A DNA stretch of 64,000 bases from positions 33,307,138-33,371,137 of the forward strand of contig NC_134124.1 of NCBI RefSeq assembly GCF_040939455.1, written 5' to 3'. Every line of letters begins with the position of its first letter. Within the stretch, counting starts at the first letter, position 1. Below are positions 24,277-37,124 of the stretch, in pieces. Below the pieces are notes generated by a model that saw nothing but the letters and a program-made list of their open reading frames with translations, did not search any database and was not told the origin of the DNA. Position numbers and translations under genes: made by a program. This DNA comes from Microcebus murinus. Taxonomy: Eukaryota; Chordata; Mammalia; Primates; Cheirogaleidae.

Positions 24277-26129
24277 GACAGAGAGACAGAGACAGACAGA
24301 CAAAAAGAGGATAGTTGGCTATTTGAATAAATGAGTGTGAAGTTACTGTCTGCACATTTGCCTACACTCATTTTCTCAACATTTATTCACCGAGCATCTA
24401 CTCTGTGCCAGGCTCACCACAAGACGCTGGACACATGGGTGACACAAGCCCTCCTTCCAGAAACATGCAGTCTCTCTGTATCTCACAGATACACCCCGGG
24501 CGTCACACTGAGTGCTGAGATGGGGCCAAGAAGTGCAAAAAAGACATTTCTGGGGCAGACAAAGGGGCTTCTCCAAACAGGGGCGTCTGAGCTGGGGTGG
24601 GGCGGAGAGGCAGGGCTGGGCCGGTGGGAGGAGGCTGGCGCTGGCAGAGGGAGTGGCGGTGGAGTGCTGCCTCCGTAGAGAAACCAGCTCTGGCGGGCAG
24701 GACAGCCCCCTCTCTCTGCCCAGAATGCCAGAGACGAAGACCCTTGTGACTCAGGAGGGGGGCTGGGGACCAAGGGGCCACCGGCCTTCCTCTGACCTGC
24801 TTCGGTTCCAGGTTTTCTGCAGCCGGGGCTCAGGGAGGCAGCGCGCAGCAGGCCCCGGGGCAGGATTGCATCTGAACGGTGGCTGTGCCTTCGCTCAGCC
24901 CTGCAGAGAGGACCAAGTGTTTACACAGCCCTGGCTCTGCGCCAGGCACGTGCTGGGTAACTGGTGTTCTGCCCAGCCTGGGTGTTTGCTAAATATTTGC
25001 TAAATAAATGGGGAGCGTGGGCGCAGGGCCGAGCCGGGAGCAGGGTAGCTGAGGCAGGTCTTACAGAGAGTCCAGAGAAAAGCTTTCTAATGTATAGACC
25101 TCCCCTAGGTGGATTTAGATCCAACCCTATGCGGACACATTATGATTGCTTAATGATTTCTGGTTTTAATTGTGATTTCACTTATTCATTATTCATTGCA
25201 CTGAGTTCTAGATTTGTAGTAATCCCTCCGGAGAGGGACAATTCTTTGTTCCTTTCAGAATTAAGGAATACAAAACTGCTATTGGACCAGGCACTACTGC
25301 TGGTTCTGAGGGTAACTTAATGGTTCTCTTGGGAATACCTGAGGCCCAAGGGGGGCCCAAGACTACCCTCCTTGTCCTGCTGTTCCTGACCCGTGGCCAC
25401 CTCCCCCCATGCCAGCGGTCCTCTCTGCATTGGTCTCAGGTGCCAGGTGGTCTCAGTTTCTCCTCGGTGCCCTGTTGCAGAGACGAGCTGCTCAGGCCCC
25501 CATTCACATATATCTCTTCCACCTGGAGCTTTCCCTTCCCACCCCTGCTCTGAATTTGTGAGCCATGTTCCTTTAGGAACATGTTTGCTAAAGCCCGTCT
25601 TCCCCACTCAACTTCAGCTCTACGACGGCGAGACCACGTGCATTTTTGCTCGCCACGGCAGCCAGAGCTGTGAGTGCAGTGCCCGCATGGAGCAGTGCTT
25701 CACCACTGGTGTTAAGTGACCAAACAGCGCTGCACGGCACAGACGCCAGCCACTGGCCTGAGATGATGCCGGCTGCGGGAGTTTTCCAGAAGGCACCGTG
25801 CAGCAGCTGCCTGGGGCAAATGCTCTCTGAACTCCGTTCAGCTGCCGCAGCCCAGTCCAGGTCCAGAGGGTGAGCCTCCCGCCACACAAAGCATTCAAAC
25901 TCTGCGTGAGCTTGCTCAGTGCCCAGGGAAGGGTGTTTAAATTGTTCTCAAGAGGGGAAGGTGGGTGGGCAGGCTTCTAGCACCCCTCCCCCACTCTATT
26001 TTGATTTGTTTTACATACTGGATTTTTTTCCCCAAAGTCAAAGATTTATTTTTTCATTTAAAAAAAAAGTTTGCAAACCACAAATGCACTAATAAGCACA
26101 ATTGGTTGCCGGGCTGAGACATGCCTGGA

Positions 26130-26290
26130 CTCTCCACACTGGTGGGAAGCCTCAGGCTGGGTCCTTCACCTCTCTGGCCTCAGTTTCCTAATCTATAAAA
26201 TGGAGTCGTAATACCTTCCCAGGGGGATTAAAGGAGACTGTGACGATAACGCTCCCTGCATAGTCAGTGCTCAGTCCCCGAGACTGCTGT
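26130..26290 (+). repeat. MIR SINE, sense
   Basis: 'gggtccttcacctctctggcctcagtttcctaatctataaaatggagtcgtaata' and 'agtcagtgctcag' fit MIR. Confidence 0.8.
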
Positions 26291-26959
26291 CATTAGCTGG
26301 GGACTTCCCCATCAGGCACAGATCCTGATGGTGGCAACTCGAGGTTGCTTTAAGAAAGCGTATGGCCCTGTCACTCAGTTCCTGGAGGACTTAGACCATT
26401 CTCTTCCCTGCCTGGAGCCATCTCCCTCACCGGATTCCTTGTTAGGGGTTAAAAGCCCGACTCCCAGAGCAGGCCCTTGCCTGCTGTGTAGCTTAGGAGC
26501 AGCGCAGCTCCTGGCCGGACGCCTGGTTACAGCGGGGTCTGGGAAGCGCACCTCTTCCTCTTTCTGCACAGCCGGCTCCCAGCCCCCTCACAGTTCCTGG
26601 GGGCCGCGGGAGGAAGCCGGAAGTTGTGCAGGTCCTTCTTGGCTGCAGAACCCATCTCCTTGTGCACACTGGGAACAAACATTCCCCGAGGCCCAGATGA
26701 CAAAGCCAAAGTAAGCAGGAGGGAGGGATCAATCGAGGAGAGCTTCTAGCATCCTCCAGGCCACCCATGGGGTGTGTGGGGAGGTGCGGACAGGATAAGA
26801 TCTATCTCCAGGACAGTGTCCTGGGGCCCCGACTCCCCCTCTCCATGCGTGGGGGCAGGACCCGCGCTGGGGAGCCCTGGGAGACATGCCGTTCCCCTGC
26901 CTCCCCCACTGCCGCTCAGGACCCCCAGGAGACTGACCTCGGGCTTGGACACGGGCTCC

Positions 26960-27125
26960 GCCTTCAGGCAGGCTGGGCCTGAGTCCCAATTCCGCTGTCT
27001 GCCAGCTGTGCGAGGTTGAGCAAGTCCCACAACCTCCTCAAGGCAAAGTCCCCGCTTTTAACTGGGAATAACAACAATACCAACGGCACAAGGTTGTTTT
27101 TAATCTAATGAGGCTAGTATAAGCA
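26960..27125 (+). repeat. MIR SINE, sense (diverged)
   Basis: 'gcctgagtcccaattccgctgtctgccagctgtgcgaggttgagcaagtcccacaacctcctcaaggc' followed by 'gggaataacaacaataccaac' follow the MIR consensus. Confidence 0.65.
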
Positions 27126-28739
27126 AAGGCTGGCAGCTAGCAGGGCAAATGCTGACTCTGCTCTTGCTTCAGTTTTGTGCCCTTGGCACCTGCCTTCCTC
27201 ACCCCAGTTCTGAGGCTGGAAGTGAGGATTGCAGTCACCACTGCAGCAGGGAAGGGAGCAAGTGGCCCAGCAGGTGAGTGGCAGAACTGGGATTAGAACC
27301 CACGTCCTGCCGGGGCCAAGACCAGGCACTGTCGTCTGCGCTGCCAGGCCTGGAGGAGATGCCCTGCCTGCGTGTTCCCCACCTTGCCCCCAGCAGAGAG
27401 CCCCAGCCTCCTATGAATTGTGTTGGTGGGTTTGTCCCAGCCGGTCTCTTCAGAGCAGCCGCCTGTCGCACAAAGGGTTGTGACACATCCATAAGGTGGC
27501 ACTGCCCGGTTAAGGAATCAGCTTTATAGGGAAAGGAAATGCTCCATAGGTCAAGAAGTCAGCCAGCCCCGTGGTCCCCCAGTGTCACCGTCACTTCTCA
27601 GGTGTGCAGGGCCAGGGAAAATGCCCGACACCGAGGGGGGCTCTGTGCCCATGAGGGATGCCCACCCCCCAGGTCCCCCTTCTTGCAGGGCAAGTGTGGG
27701 AAGTAACCTTGTCCAGGGAAACACACAGGCCTTGGACACAAAAGCAGTCTGCGATGAAGCATCGTGGCTGCTTACTACAGTTGTCTGGGAAGGCAATGGC
27801 CTGCACGCCGGGTCCTTTGCACCTGTGAGATGTTACAATGCCCTCCACCAAAAGGAGGACGCCACCGCTTCCCTGAGAAGCCGAGCTGCCCCTTGCTGGG
27901 GGAAGAGAGAGTCCCCACCGCCCACGTCCTGGCCAAGTCACTGTGCGGGCAGCGCAGCACCAGCAAGCACCAGCGCGGGTCATGTGACAGCAGCCCCACC
28001 CCCTGCCTCCCTGTAACCTCTGCAAGCCTGTGCCTGGTCACGGGCAGAAAGTTCCATCACCAGGGGATTCTGGGTCCATGCCTGCCTCTCCAGAGCAGAG
28101 CTAGAGCCTGCCAGGGTGGGGAATGTGCAGGCCTCGGCTTCCTGTACCCAGTAGCCTTCATCCCAGCCCACTGGTCGCCCCATCCTTGCCCCTCCGTAGC
28201 AGGCCCAGCACTCCCTGGTCCATTACAGCTATCCAGCTGCTCTCCGGGGTCTGCATAGTCCCATAGCAGAAGGCAGAGAAGAAGGTGGGACCTCCCACCA
28301 CCCAGCCAAGCCACTCCTCTCTGGGGCCTCCCGGCCTCTCTCCTAGACAACCCTGATGCCGCGCAGGAGTGATTTGTTCAGGGCTGCTTATCCCGGCACT
28401 GCTGCACAGACATCCTATTAACTGCAGGACCACGAGGGAGCAGCTAGTTTGTTCCAAATTAAAAGTGGCTGGAAATGGGCCCCTCTGGCAGGCGGGAGGG
28501 TATCATGGCACTGGGTGGAGCCCATCGAGTCAGGTCTCCGTCAGCCTTCTGAGGCCCGGAGGTCCCTTGCCATGCCACGAGGACCCTCCTCGTCCCCAGT
28601 CTGCTTGTGGTTACAGAATCTTCCCTGGGTTGCCCCTCTCACCAGACCCCAGTCCCAAGTCCCTGAGAGCTGCTGCTCCCCAAGGGTGGAGGTGGTGACA
28701 GGAAGTAGCTGTGGAAGGAAGCGAGGGACAGGGAAAGAA

Positions 28740-28960
28740 AGCACGGCTCTGGAGCCAGACAGACCTGGGTTCAAATCCTGCCACTCCCTAGTGGGCCAGC
28801 CTTGGGCCAGCCATTCCCCATCTTGAGTCTGTGTCCTCCCCAAAACAGGGCCAATATTGCCCAGCTCATGGGGCTACTGGAGAGTGAACGAGGTGGTACA
28901 CGTGGCAGGACAGCGCCCGGCACATGGCAGCTGCCCAGTAAAGCCGGGCTCCCTGCCCTT
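28740..28960 (+). repeat. MIR SINE, sense
   Basis: 'gcacggctctggagccagacagacctgggttcaaatcctgccactccc' is the classic MIR 5' half, followed by a diverged remainder ending 'gcccggcacatggcagctgcccagtaaa'. Confidence 0.85.
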
Positions 28961-29929
28961 CTCTTCTCACGTGACCTCTTGGACTTGCAGCCAGGAGAAG
29001 TGAGGCCGAGCTGAAAGAAGCAAGTCTCTGGGTCGAGTCCTCTTCCCTGCTCCTACCTAGATGACAAGTTCTGTAATTGAAACATTTGTCAACAACTGAA
29101 ATTATCCTTTTATTTAGCCGTTTGTGAGCTTATTGGCCACGCGCTCCCGAGAGGACGGGAGCCCTGCAAAAGCACTCGCCATGTGGGAATCGCCCAAGTG
29201 CCTCAAGCACCTGCAGCCGATGAGTGTTGAATAAGTGATGAGTCCATGTTTCCCTGCCTGGCAACATCCAGCCCTGTGGCTGGAGTCCCTGCATGAGGTC
29301 TGGTCTTTGTCAGGCTAGTTCTGGAGCCTCTCACCCCCCATCTCCCTGTTCTGAATTCTGTGCTGGAGTTTGACAGCAGTGACCCGCCAGAGTGATCATG
29401 ATAAGATGGGGGTCAGTGCAAGCAAGATTGGGAGCCTGGTCCCCCATCCCATGCCATCCTCTGTGCTCTGCCTGGGCACTGCCCCTCAGAGGCAGGCCCA
29501 CACTGCCCAACCCTGCAGCTGGCTGGGTGCCCAGGTCAAATAGGGCTCCTCCCCAGTGCCCATCTGCACCTCAGCCAGGGGACTTAGAGCCAGGGAGAGG
29601 AGCTTCCGGGGACAGGAGGCGGGGATGAGGAAATCACACGGGCCCCTGGGCCAGCTGGAGGAAAGGGCAGCCAGGACTCCAGAGAAAGACTCGAGGGAAG
29701 TCACCTACCACCGCCAGTGACCCTGCCTGTACTGCAGTCTAGGGGCAGAAGAAAGCCGTCCTCCTCTGTCCAGATGAGGGTGGGAGGACCATGGACACAA
29801 AGCCAGCCTAGGTCCTCTCTGGCTCAAGCCGCCACGATTCCATTCAGTGATCTTCGAGGTACAGAGAGTAGCAGCGTTGGAGCCAGACTTGGGTTTTAGT
29901 GCAAATCCTTACATTTCATTGCTATTTTA

Positions 29930-30285
29930 TTCCATTCAGGCTGCTGTAGCAACATACTGCTGACTGGGTGGCTTATACGCCAGAACTGTTTCTCACCATT
30001 CTGGAGGCTGGAAGTGTGAGACTGGGTTGTCAACCTGGCGGGGTTCTGGCGAGGGCCTCTTCCTGGTTCACAGGCAACATCTTGCTGTATCCTCACATGG
30101 AAGAAAGAAAATGAGCTAGCTCTCTGGCCTCTTCTTGTAAGGGCATAATCCCACTCACTGGGGCTCTAACCCCGCGACCTAATCGCCTCGCGAGGGCCCA
30201 GCTCCAACACGACCACACCGGGGGTTAGGGCTTCAACATGGGCATGTGGGAGGGACACGCTCATTCGTCCATCGCACTGAGCAGA
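29930..30285 (-). mobile_element. MaLR (MLT1/MST-type) LTR, antisense
   Basis: 'ttccattcaggctgctgtagcaacatactgctgactgggtggcttatacgccagaactgtttctcaccattctggaggctggaag' and 'cttgtaagggcataatcccactcactggggctctaacc' are the complement of an ERVL-MaLR LTR. Confidence 0.8.
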
Positions 30286-30289
30286 TGGC

Positions 30290-30625
30290 TTCCCTTCTCT
30301 GGGCCTCAGTGTCTTCATCTCTAAATGAGGGACCTGCTGATTTCAAAGGTGCCTTTTAGCTTTGGAATTTTAAGAGTGAATAACAAAACTGCCTTGAATC
30401 TGATGCGATCCACTGAAGGCACCCGCTGTGTGCCCAGCATTGCCCAGCACTCTGCACCCGCCTTTCCACTTGATGTGCATGAGAGCCCGAGGAGGAAGAG
30501 AGCTCTGATGAACCCACTCGCAGACACGAAGACCGAGCTTCAGAGAGGGGAAGCGCCCATCTTGGGGTCACACAGCCAGCAGGGAGCAGAGCTAGAATTG
30601 GAAGCCTGGGCGTCTATCTCCAAGT
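30290..30625 (-). repeat. MIR-derived sequence, probably composite
   Basis: 30290-30330 has the sense MIR phrase 'cttctctgggcctcagtgtcttcatctctaaatg'. 30420-30620 reads as antisense MIR with 'cgaagaccgagcttcagagaggggaa' and 'ggtcacacagccagcagggagcagagctagaattgg'. Two insertions back to back is the simplest reading. Confidence 0.6.
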
Positions 30626-31379
30626 CCTGACTTTTGCCCCCCTCCCCAGCACACCCCCATCCCATGCCCTCCATTCCTAAAAATCAGGTCCAGGGTAATA
30701 CAACAACACAGAATAATCTAGTTCCTTCCCAGTTTGGCCAAGAGGCAACACGCACTCTTGTTTCAGAAATCAAGGTGTCAGGGGTTCCGTTCTGACTGAA
30801 GAAGCCCAGCTGAGGAGAAAGCCCTCTGGGACCTGAGCCCCCAAATCCACACCCCAAACCACCATCTGCAGGTCACCTCTTACAGACAGACAACAAACAG
30901 TGTGGGGCAGCTGGCCAGGACTGCGTGGAGGTGGGGGAGAAAGGAAACCGCGCCCAGTGAGCATTTCCAGTCGTATTTCTAGCCTGGCCAATTCTTGTTG
31001 CTGGCTGGAAGCAGAAGAGAGAATTGGGCAGAAGTCAGGTAGGGAGGTGTGATTTGGGGAGCTTGCACCTGAGAGGCGGCGTTATCCTACCCCAATTTTC
31101 TTTCTGTAATCTTTTGATTAACCCTGGGCCAGCATGGGTGACATTTTTCAAACCATCTGTGCTTGGCAGGCCGGGCCAAGCCCAGACTTGCTGCTCGGTA
31201 TCTGCAAACATCAGCTTGGAACTGGCTGTCACTTGCAGCCCGGGGTGTCTCTAAGCCGTGAAGCGTAGTGGATTGCAGAGCCGTGCACATCCTCCTGCTG
31301 ATTAACTCTGCCCGTGCCTCACGAGTCCAAGGAACGGCGGCTGTCATTATGAATTCAACAGGAAACATAAAAGGAATGA

Positions 31380-31560
31380 CAATTGCCACCATCCATTGAG
31401 GGCCACTTATTTGCTAGGAACTTTACAAGGATTCCTACATCCAATCCAGCCCTACCTCTGTGAGTTACTTACTTTCATTCCAAACTGGAGGCCCGGAGAG
31501 GTTGAATAATTTGCCAACATCACAAAGCCAGCACTGTGACTTAAAAGGATCACGTGCAGT
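31380..31560 (-). repeat. MIR SINE, antisense
   Basis: 'gggccacttatttgctaggaactttacaaggattcc' then 'ggaggcccggagaggttgaataatttgccaacatcacaaagccagc' are the MIR complement. Confidence 0.65.
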
Positions 31561-31604
31561 ACCCAAAAAACACTCCCCGTCAAATTCTTCAGCACCGTTG
31601 CCCT

Positions 31605-31788
31605 GTGTTATGGACAGAATGATGTCCCCCCAAATTCCTGTGATGAAGCCCTGACCCCCAATGGGACCGTATTTGGAGATAAGGCCTTGGAGAAGGTAAT
31701 CAAGACCTCATTCAACCTTGCTTACCTTCTCCAAGGCCTTATGAAGGCACTTGTATGAGGGCCCTAGGATAGTCCCATTCATGGAGAT
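31605..31788 (+). mobile_element. MLT1-type MaLR LTR fragment, sense, with internal hairpin
   Basis: 'tgttatggacagaatgatgtccccccaaattcctgtgatgaagccctgacccccaatgggaccgtatttggagataaggcc' is the start of an MLT1 LTR. The normal course is interrupted at about 31720 by an inverted copy of the preceding 21 bases (see the hairpin entry). Confidence 0.8.
31679..31742. repeat. Perfect 21-bp inverted repeat with 22-nt loop
   Basis: Bases 31679-31699 are exactly complementary to 31722-31742, separated by 22 bases. The left arm is normal MLT1 sequence, so the right arm looks like a local templated inversion. Confidence 0.9.
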
Positions 31789-31789
31789 G

Positions 31790-32040
31790 TAAAATAGAAC
31801 AGTGGTTTCAGGGGCTGGGGGAGGGGAAGTGGGGAGTCAGTGTCTAGTGGGTGCAGAGTTTCAGTTTTGCAAGATGCAATGGATTGTGGAAATGGATTCT
31901 GGAGATGGATGGTGGTGATGGTTGTACAACATGTGAATATACTTAATGTCACTGAACTTTACATTCAAAAATGGTTAAAATAGTAAATTTAATGACATAT
32001 ATATTTATTACAATAAAAAATATGGAAAAGGGTGCTATGC
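31790..32040 (+). mobile_element. L1M-type LINE 3' end, sense
   Basis: 'gtggtttcaggggctggggg', 'gagtttcagttttgcaagatg', 'ctggagatggatggtggtgatggttgtacaac' and 'atacttaatgtcactgaactttacattcaaaaatggttaaaatag' follow the 3' end of old mammalian L1 elements, closing with an A-rich tail. Confidence 0.8.
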
Positions 32041-32054
32041 AAAGAATTATCTAT

Positions 32055-32440
32055 GGGGCTATATTAGTCTACTTGGGCTGCCATAACAGAAAACCACAGA
32101 TCAAGTGGTTAAAAACCAAGAATTTATCGTCTCACAGTTCTGAATGCTGGAAGTCCAAGTTGGAAGTCCAAGATCAAGGCCTGGTGAGGGTTCTCTTCCA
32201 GGTTTGTAGGTGGCCACCTCCTCACCATGTCCTCATGTGGCCTTTCCTGTATGTGTGCATTCCTGGTGTCTCTTCCTGGTGTCTCTTCCTCTTCTCATAA
32301 GGACACCAGTCCTGTTGGATCAGGGCCCCACCCTCTCTTCTACCCTGCCTACGTGATGTAGCCCCAACACCAGGCCACGTTGCTCCTGCCTCCCCTTTCC
32401 CTACCTGGAATCAAAGTGACATGACAAAGGGTCTTATTCT
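32055..32440 (-). mobile_element. MaLR (MLT1-type) LTR, antisense
   Basis: 'atattagtctacttgggctgccataacagaaaacca' start, 'gtctcacagttctgaatgctggaagtccaag', 'cctcatgtggcctttcctgtatgtgtgc' and 'cttctcataaggacaccagtcctgttggatcagggcccc' are the complement of an MLT1-like LTR. A 16-base phrase ending 'ctggtgtctcttc' is duplicated near 32270. Confidence 0.8.
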
Positions 32441-33924
32441 AGGACAGGATTGCTAACACTCCATTCAGAGAACGAGATTCACATGCGATCTTTTATTATA
32501 AAATCTTCTGTGCCCTGGTTGGTCCAGCCCCTCCCCCACTTGCAGCAAACTTTTTCCTACCAATGAAAAACAGGAAGGGAGCAGCACAACCCTCACCTTG
32601 TCCAGTGCATCTGGGCACCAGCAGGAGGGGGTGATGAGGGCCTAAGATCTGACTGTCGCTGCAGTCACCTGCAACCTGGGTCAGAGGCCCCTGGGGACAC
32701 CTCCACCCTGGAGGGGAGAAGCTGGCAGCAGATCACTAAGCCCTCAGGCAGCCAGCCCTGGCAGTACGTTAACAGCACTTTGGGAATCAAAGGCTGACAA
32801 CTAAAGAGTACCTGCTACTGCCTGCTGCCCTCTGTCTTACATGGCACCATGACATGGAGAGACAGCAGGCACGGGGCTCCTCATTCATCATGTCTTGGAC
32901 TTTAAGTCTGCCCAAGGGAGCTGCTGAGAGCCTGAAGGTGGCCAGCACGCGAGTGGAAGTCAAGGCCTCAAGGCACAGTGACCAGCACGAGACTCCTCCA
33001 AATGCTCTCCCCGCAACTTCCTCCACGTACAGGTGGGGAAACTGAGGCCATAGCAATGAAAGCCCTTGAACAAGGTACCCTGGAGGCAGAGGCTTCTCTG
33101 GCTGGTATCTGGGGGCACAGGGACAGAGGGTGACCTGGCCTCTGCACAGGTAGTGGCCACCCAGCAGATGGCTCTTCATGTCCACACAGTCTGCGACTCA
33201 GAGGCTAAAGCCAGCCAAGGCCCCTGCCCTCTTCACTTCGTCTCTGCACTCTCAGCCTGGCGGCCTCACCTCTAGGGGGACTCCCAAGTCTGTCTCCCTT
33301 GCCTGGTGCTTTTCTTAAGCTCCAGGCCTACAGGTGACTCTTTGGCAGACTGTGAGCTTGTTGGGGGGCAGGAGCCACATCTTAGTAATGTAAGAATGTG
33401 CAGCACCCAGCACAAGGTCTGGCACAGAGTAGGGGCTCAGGGGACGGAGGGAGGGAGGGAGGGACAGGGGGAGGAAAGAAGGGAAGATAAATCACCAGAC
33501 CCTTCTATTTGAATGTCTTGCGGGAGCCTCTACTCAACCTTGTAAAACCAAAGCTGACCTCTCTCTCCTGACTTCATCATTTCTCTTTATATGTCCCCAG
33601 CCTCGAACCTTAAGTTATCTCCTGTTTGTCACTCCCTTTCCATTCTCCGTGCTGTCCCTGCAGTCCAATCCCTTGTCACCGGCTCTGCTGCCGCAGCCTG
33701 CAGACTTCCCCCCGTTTCTCCCCTCCCACCTGCTCCACGCCATGGCCGGACAAAGAGATGGTCCACCCCACCCTTTGACCCGGCCTACTGCTAGACATCT
33801 ATTCTAAGCAATCATCAGAGATGTGCACACAGACTTTTGTTCAGACGTGTCCATCATGGTGTTATTGCATTATTTATACTTGTAAAAAATTGAAGACAAT
33901 CTGTCAGTCAAAAAATAGTGCATT

Positions 33925-34007
33925 GGGGGGAAGGGCATTTATTGAAACCTTAAAATCTGTACCCCCATAATACGCCGAAATAAAAAAAAAAAAGAAAAGA
34001 AAAGAAA
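33925..34007 (+). mobile_element. Very short 5'-truncated L1 insertion with 15-bp target duplication
   Basis: An 83-base insert starting with a run of G and ending 'acccccataatacgccgaaataaa' plus an A-rich tail is bracketed by exact copies of 'aaaaaatagtgcatt' at 33910-33924 and 34008-34022. The last part matches what I recall as the 3' end of strepsirrhine L1 elements. The perfect duplication shows it was made by target-primed reverse transcription and is not very old. Confidence 0.8.
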
Positions 34008-34602
34008 AAAAAATAGTGCATTAAATAAACCTTGCTTCATCTTCCTGATGGAATAATAGTAAACCTTTGAAAAATTATTTTAGAGACTATTTAATAACAT
34101 ACAGAAATGCTCCTGCATAGTATCGAGAAAAGCAGGAGAAACAACTGTAACCCCGATGCGGTTCTAATCTGAGAACAGATGTGCGTCTGGACAAGGTAAC
34201 ATTAGGAAAGAAAGAAACTGAAATATTAGCGTGGGTTTTAGCTGGGATTTAAGGGTCAGTTTTTAAAGTTCTTGATACTTCTCTGTATTGTCTGAATTGT
34301 CTTTAATAAAATATCCATATTTAATCAGAAACTATAAAGATTTCATTTGCTGAACATAACTCTTTAATTTTAATTTTCTGCATACCATCAGTAAAAGCTG
34401 TGCCTTTGCTGCTGCTCTATCACTGGCTGTCCACTTCACGTTAGAGTATACCCCAGACGGCTAGGCCTGCCCTCCCAGTGAGCCCAGTCTCGGCCCACTT
34501 CCTGTTCCACACGCCCATACTCCTCCTGCCAAACTGGTCCCTATATGGTTTCTAAATCAGTCTTGTGTGTTATGTTCCTGAACCTAACTCTCAAAAGGTT
34601 CA

Positions 34603-34640
34603 GAAACACACACACAAACATGCACACACACACAGAGAGA
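34603..34640. repeat. (CA)n microsatellite, short
   Basis: Interrupted CACA runs ending in 'cagagaga'. Confidence 0.7.
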
Positions 34641-34769
34641 AAGGGAGTGCAAATATAACAAAGTACTGATAATCATTGGTGAATCAAGGTGAAAGGTACT
34701 CATGCTCAGGATTTTGCAGCTCTTCTCTACCATAGCTGGGCATTTCCCAGATATAAAGCTGGGGAGTGA

Positions 34770-35040
34770 AGGAGCAATATGGTATAGTGTTTATAGGCAT
34801 AGGGTCTGCATGAAATTACCGTAGTTCGAATCCCAGTCCCACTGCTTATTAATTGGGCAATAGTGACATTAGGTGAGGTACTTACTTTCTGAGACTCAGA
34901 TTCTTCATCAGTAAAATGGGGACAATGAAAATCATAGTGTATCTGTCTCCTGGAGTTCCCCGGAGGATGAGATGAATGTGTGTTAAGGGCTTGGCGAAGA
35001 GTCTGGCACACCCCTGACCATGGCGAACTGTTAGTATTGG
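34770..35040 (+). repeat. MIR SINE, sense, nearly full length
   Basis: 'tggtatagtgtttataggcatagggtctgcatg', 'gttcgaatcccagtcccactgcttatt', 'tgagactcagattcttcatcagtaaaatggggacaatg' and 'ttaagggcttggcgaagagtctggcacac' appear in MIR order. Confidence 0.9.
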
Positions 35041-35994
35041 TGTCAAATATAGAAATCAAATTCTTACCCATGAGTCTATTCATAATAACCTCCACCTCTC
35101 TGAGCTGCTCACCCCAGGATAACTAAGCAAAGTGCTGTGGCTTTGGGATCTTTCGCTTGCACTGTTCTCTTCCTGCCACTGGCCCGGAGGCTGCTACGAT
35201 GCAGTGCCGGTCTTGCTAGTGTCCGTAGCCCCAGGTCCTGGCACAGAGAAAGCAGCCGATAAACTCTGAAACCCCAGATAAGGCACTTGCAGAGTTCAAC
35301 TTGCACTTTAAAGAACGTTCTTTTCGTCAGGTACAAGTTTGCAGTTTTGCTGATGCAGCCGCTGTTTCCCCACCGGCTCCCGTGAGATAAGACATCACCT
35401 CGATACCTTAGCTGCGGATAGAGGCGTCCTGCAGCTGGCATGGAAAAGCAATTTAATTTCCAATTAAGCCTGATTTCCGTGCCAAGGGGGTTGCCTGCCT
35501 CACACTGGGAGGATTATTCCGCCAGGCCTGTTATTATCCTGGGCGATGGTTCTCTCATGAAGTGGACTCTCAGAGAAACCGGTCCTTTGCCCCTTGGCGT
35601 GGTTCAGTGAGGCAAGCCTGTGGCCCCAAGGACAGGCCTGCTTTTTTTTTTTTTTAATTGATTATGCATTTTCAATGTATAGTTTTTTGGTTTTTTTTTT
35701 TTTTTTGGCATATTATGGAGGACTGCTTTTCCTTAGGAATTAAGCTTATACAGGTAGATTCAAGAAAGTTCAAAGCAAAGACTGTCAGTCTGTCCCTGGA
35801 GGAAACTTTTAAGGCAGAGTACAGCTAGAAGCAGATTGAGAGGGAGGCAAGGCAGTCCTCATTCGCGCCCACAAGAAAGAAGGGCGAGAAATTGCTAGTG
35901 AGAAAAAGGTGACAGTAGGGAATTCTCTGAGCCCAAAATTCTGGATTTTTGGTGGGAGAAGACACACTTGCTCAAAGAGAGAAAAAACATTTGC

Positions 35995-36180
35995 ACAGCA
36001 TTTTTTATGCGCCGGGCACTGTGCTGAGTACCTCAAGTCCATTATTGCATTGAATCGTCACAAGCCCCCTATGAAACAAACCATGTGACGCTCATTGTCC
36101 AGTTGAGAAAACTGAGACTCAGGGAGATTTAAAATAAACTGCCCGAGGTCACAGGCAAGCTGGACTCCAACGCTTGCTTT
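35995..36180 (-). repeat. MIR SINE, antisense
   Basis: 'cgccgggcactgtgctgagtacctcaag' then 'cattgtccagttgagaaaactgagactcagggagattt' and 'cccgaggtcacaggcaagctgg' are the MIR complement. Confidence 0.75.
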
Positions 36181-37124
36181 TCTGAGGTTTCCTCCCTCCA
36201 GGCTCCCTCTCCAAAGACAAAAAAAAACATAGTTTAGGACCCTAAGAATAATGTCATACTTGTCTGAAACTTACCCCCCAAAATGGTAAGAGTGAGAAGA
36301 AGGCCTTTGAGACATGTCCTGAGAAAGACTGAAAATAAATAGTGGCCGAGCCCGCTTGGGGCAGACCCCAGACGAGTTACTTTTCTTTCGGTTCGCTCCC
36401 ATCTGCCTCAGCGGGGGACATCAGAGAACCGGGTGCAATGGCCCAGCGTGGCTAGAGGCTCCCGTGGGGTCAGTAGCTCCTTGGATGGCTCCAGCTGATT
36501 CACATCAATGGGCTTCTGGCTTGTGGCTCCGGGAATTTTGATTCCACGGGTTAAAAAGAAACAACAGAGGGAATGGGAGTGTTTGGCCAGCAGAGTCACA
36601 GAAATTTAGTTATAGGCCAAGAAGGTGGCACATGGCCCAATTTTTATTAATGGTACTAAGAGAGTCTCTAAGGCTATATATATATAAATGAGCATGCTGT
36701 CAACTCCTGGACAAAGTCTAGAGTGGATTAACCATTAAACCAAGGGTTTGGGAACACTTGGAAAGGAAAGCAGAGATCAATGAGAGAAGTTCTGCTTTTC
36801 CGGAGTGAACAGTCCGAGGTAGCTGCAGCCATAACTAACCGGGTTCCAGCTGGGCATGTGCTGGGCCGTGGGCTGAAGGTTGTGGATTCAGGCAGCTGGC
36901 GGGTGACCTCAGGGCTGCTGCCAGTCCTGGCAGTGCCCAGGCAGAGCCTTTGCAGGGCTGCTCCAGATCCTTGCACTTGGGCATCACCCCCACATCTATT
37001 GACTCTTGAGGTGTGGCCCTGGGGCGTCATTTTGAGAGGCTGGGCTCTGCAGGGAGGTACGCAGAAGCATCTAACGTGGTCTCGTGGTCTCAGTATTTGA
37101 GCTTGTCCTGCTCAACACTTTTCA

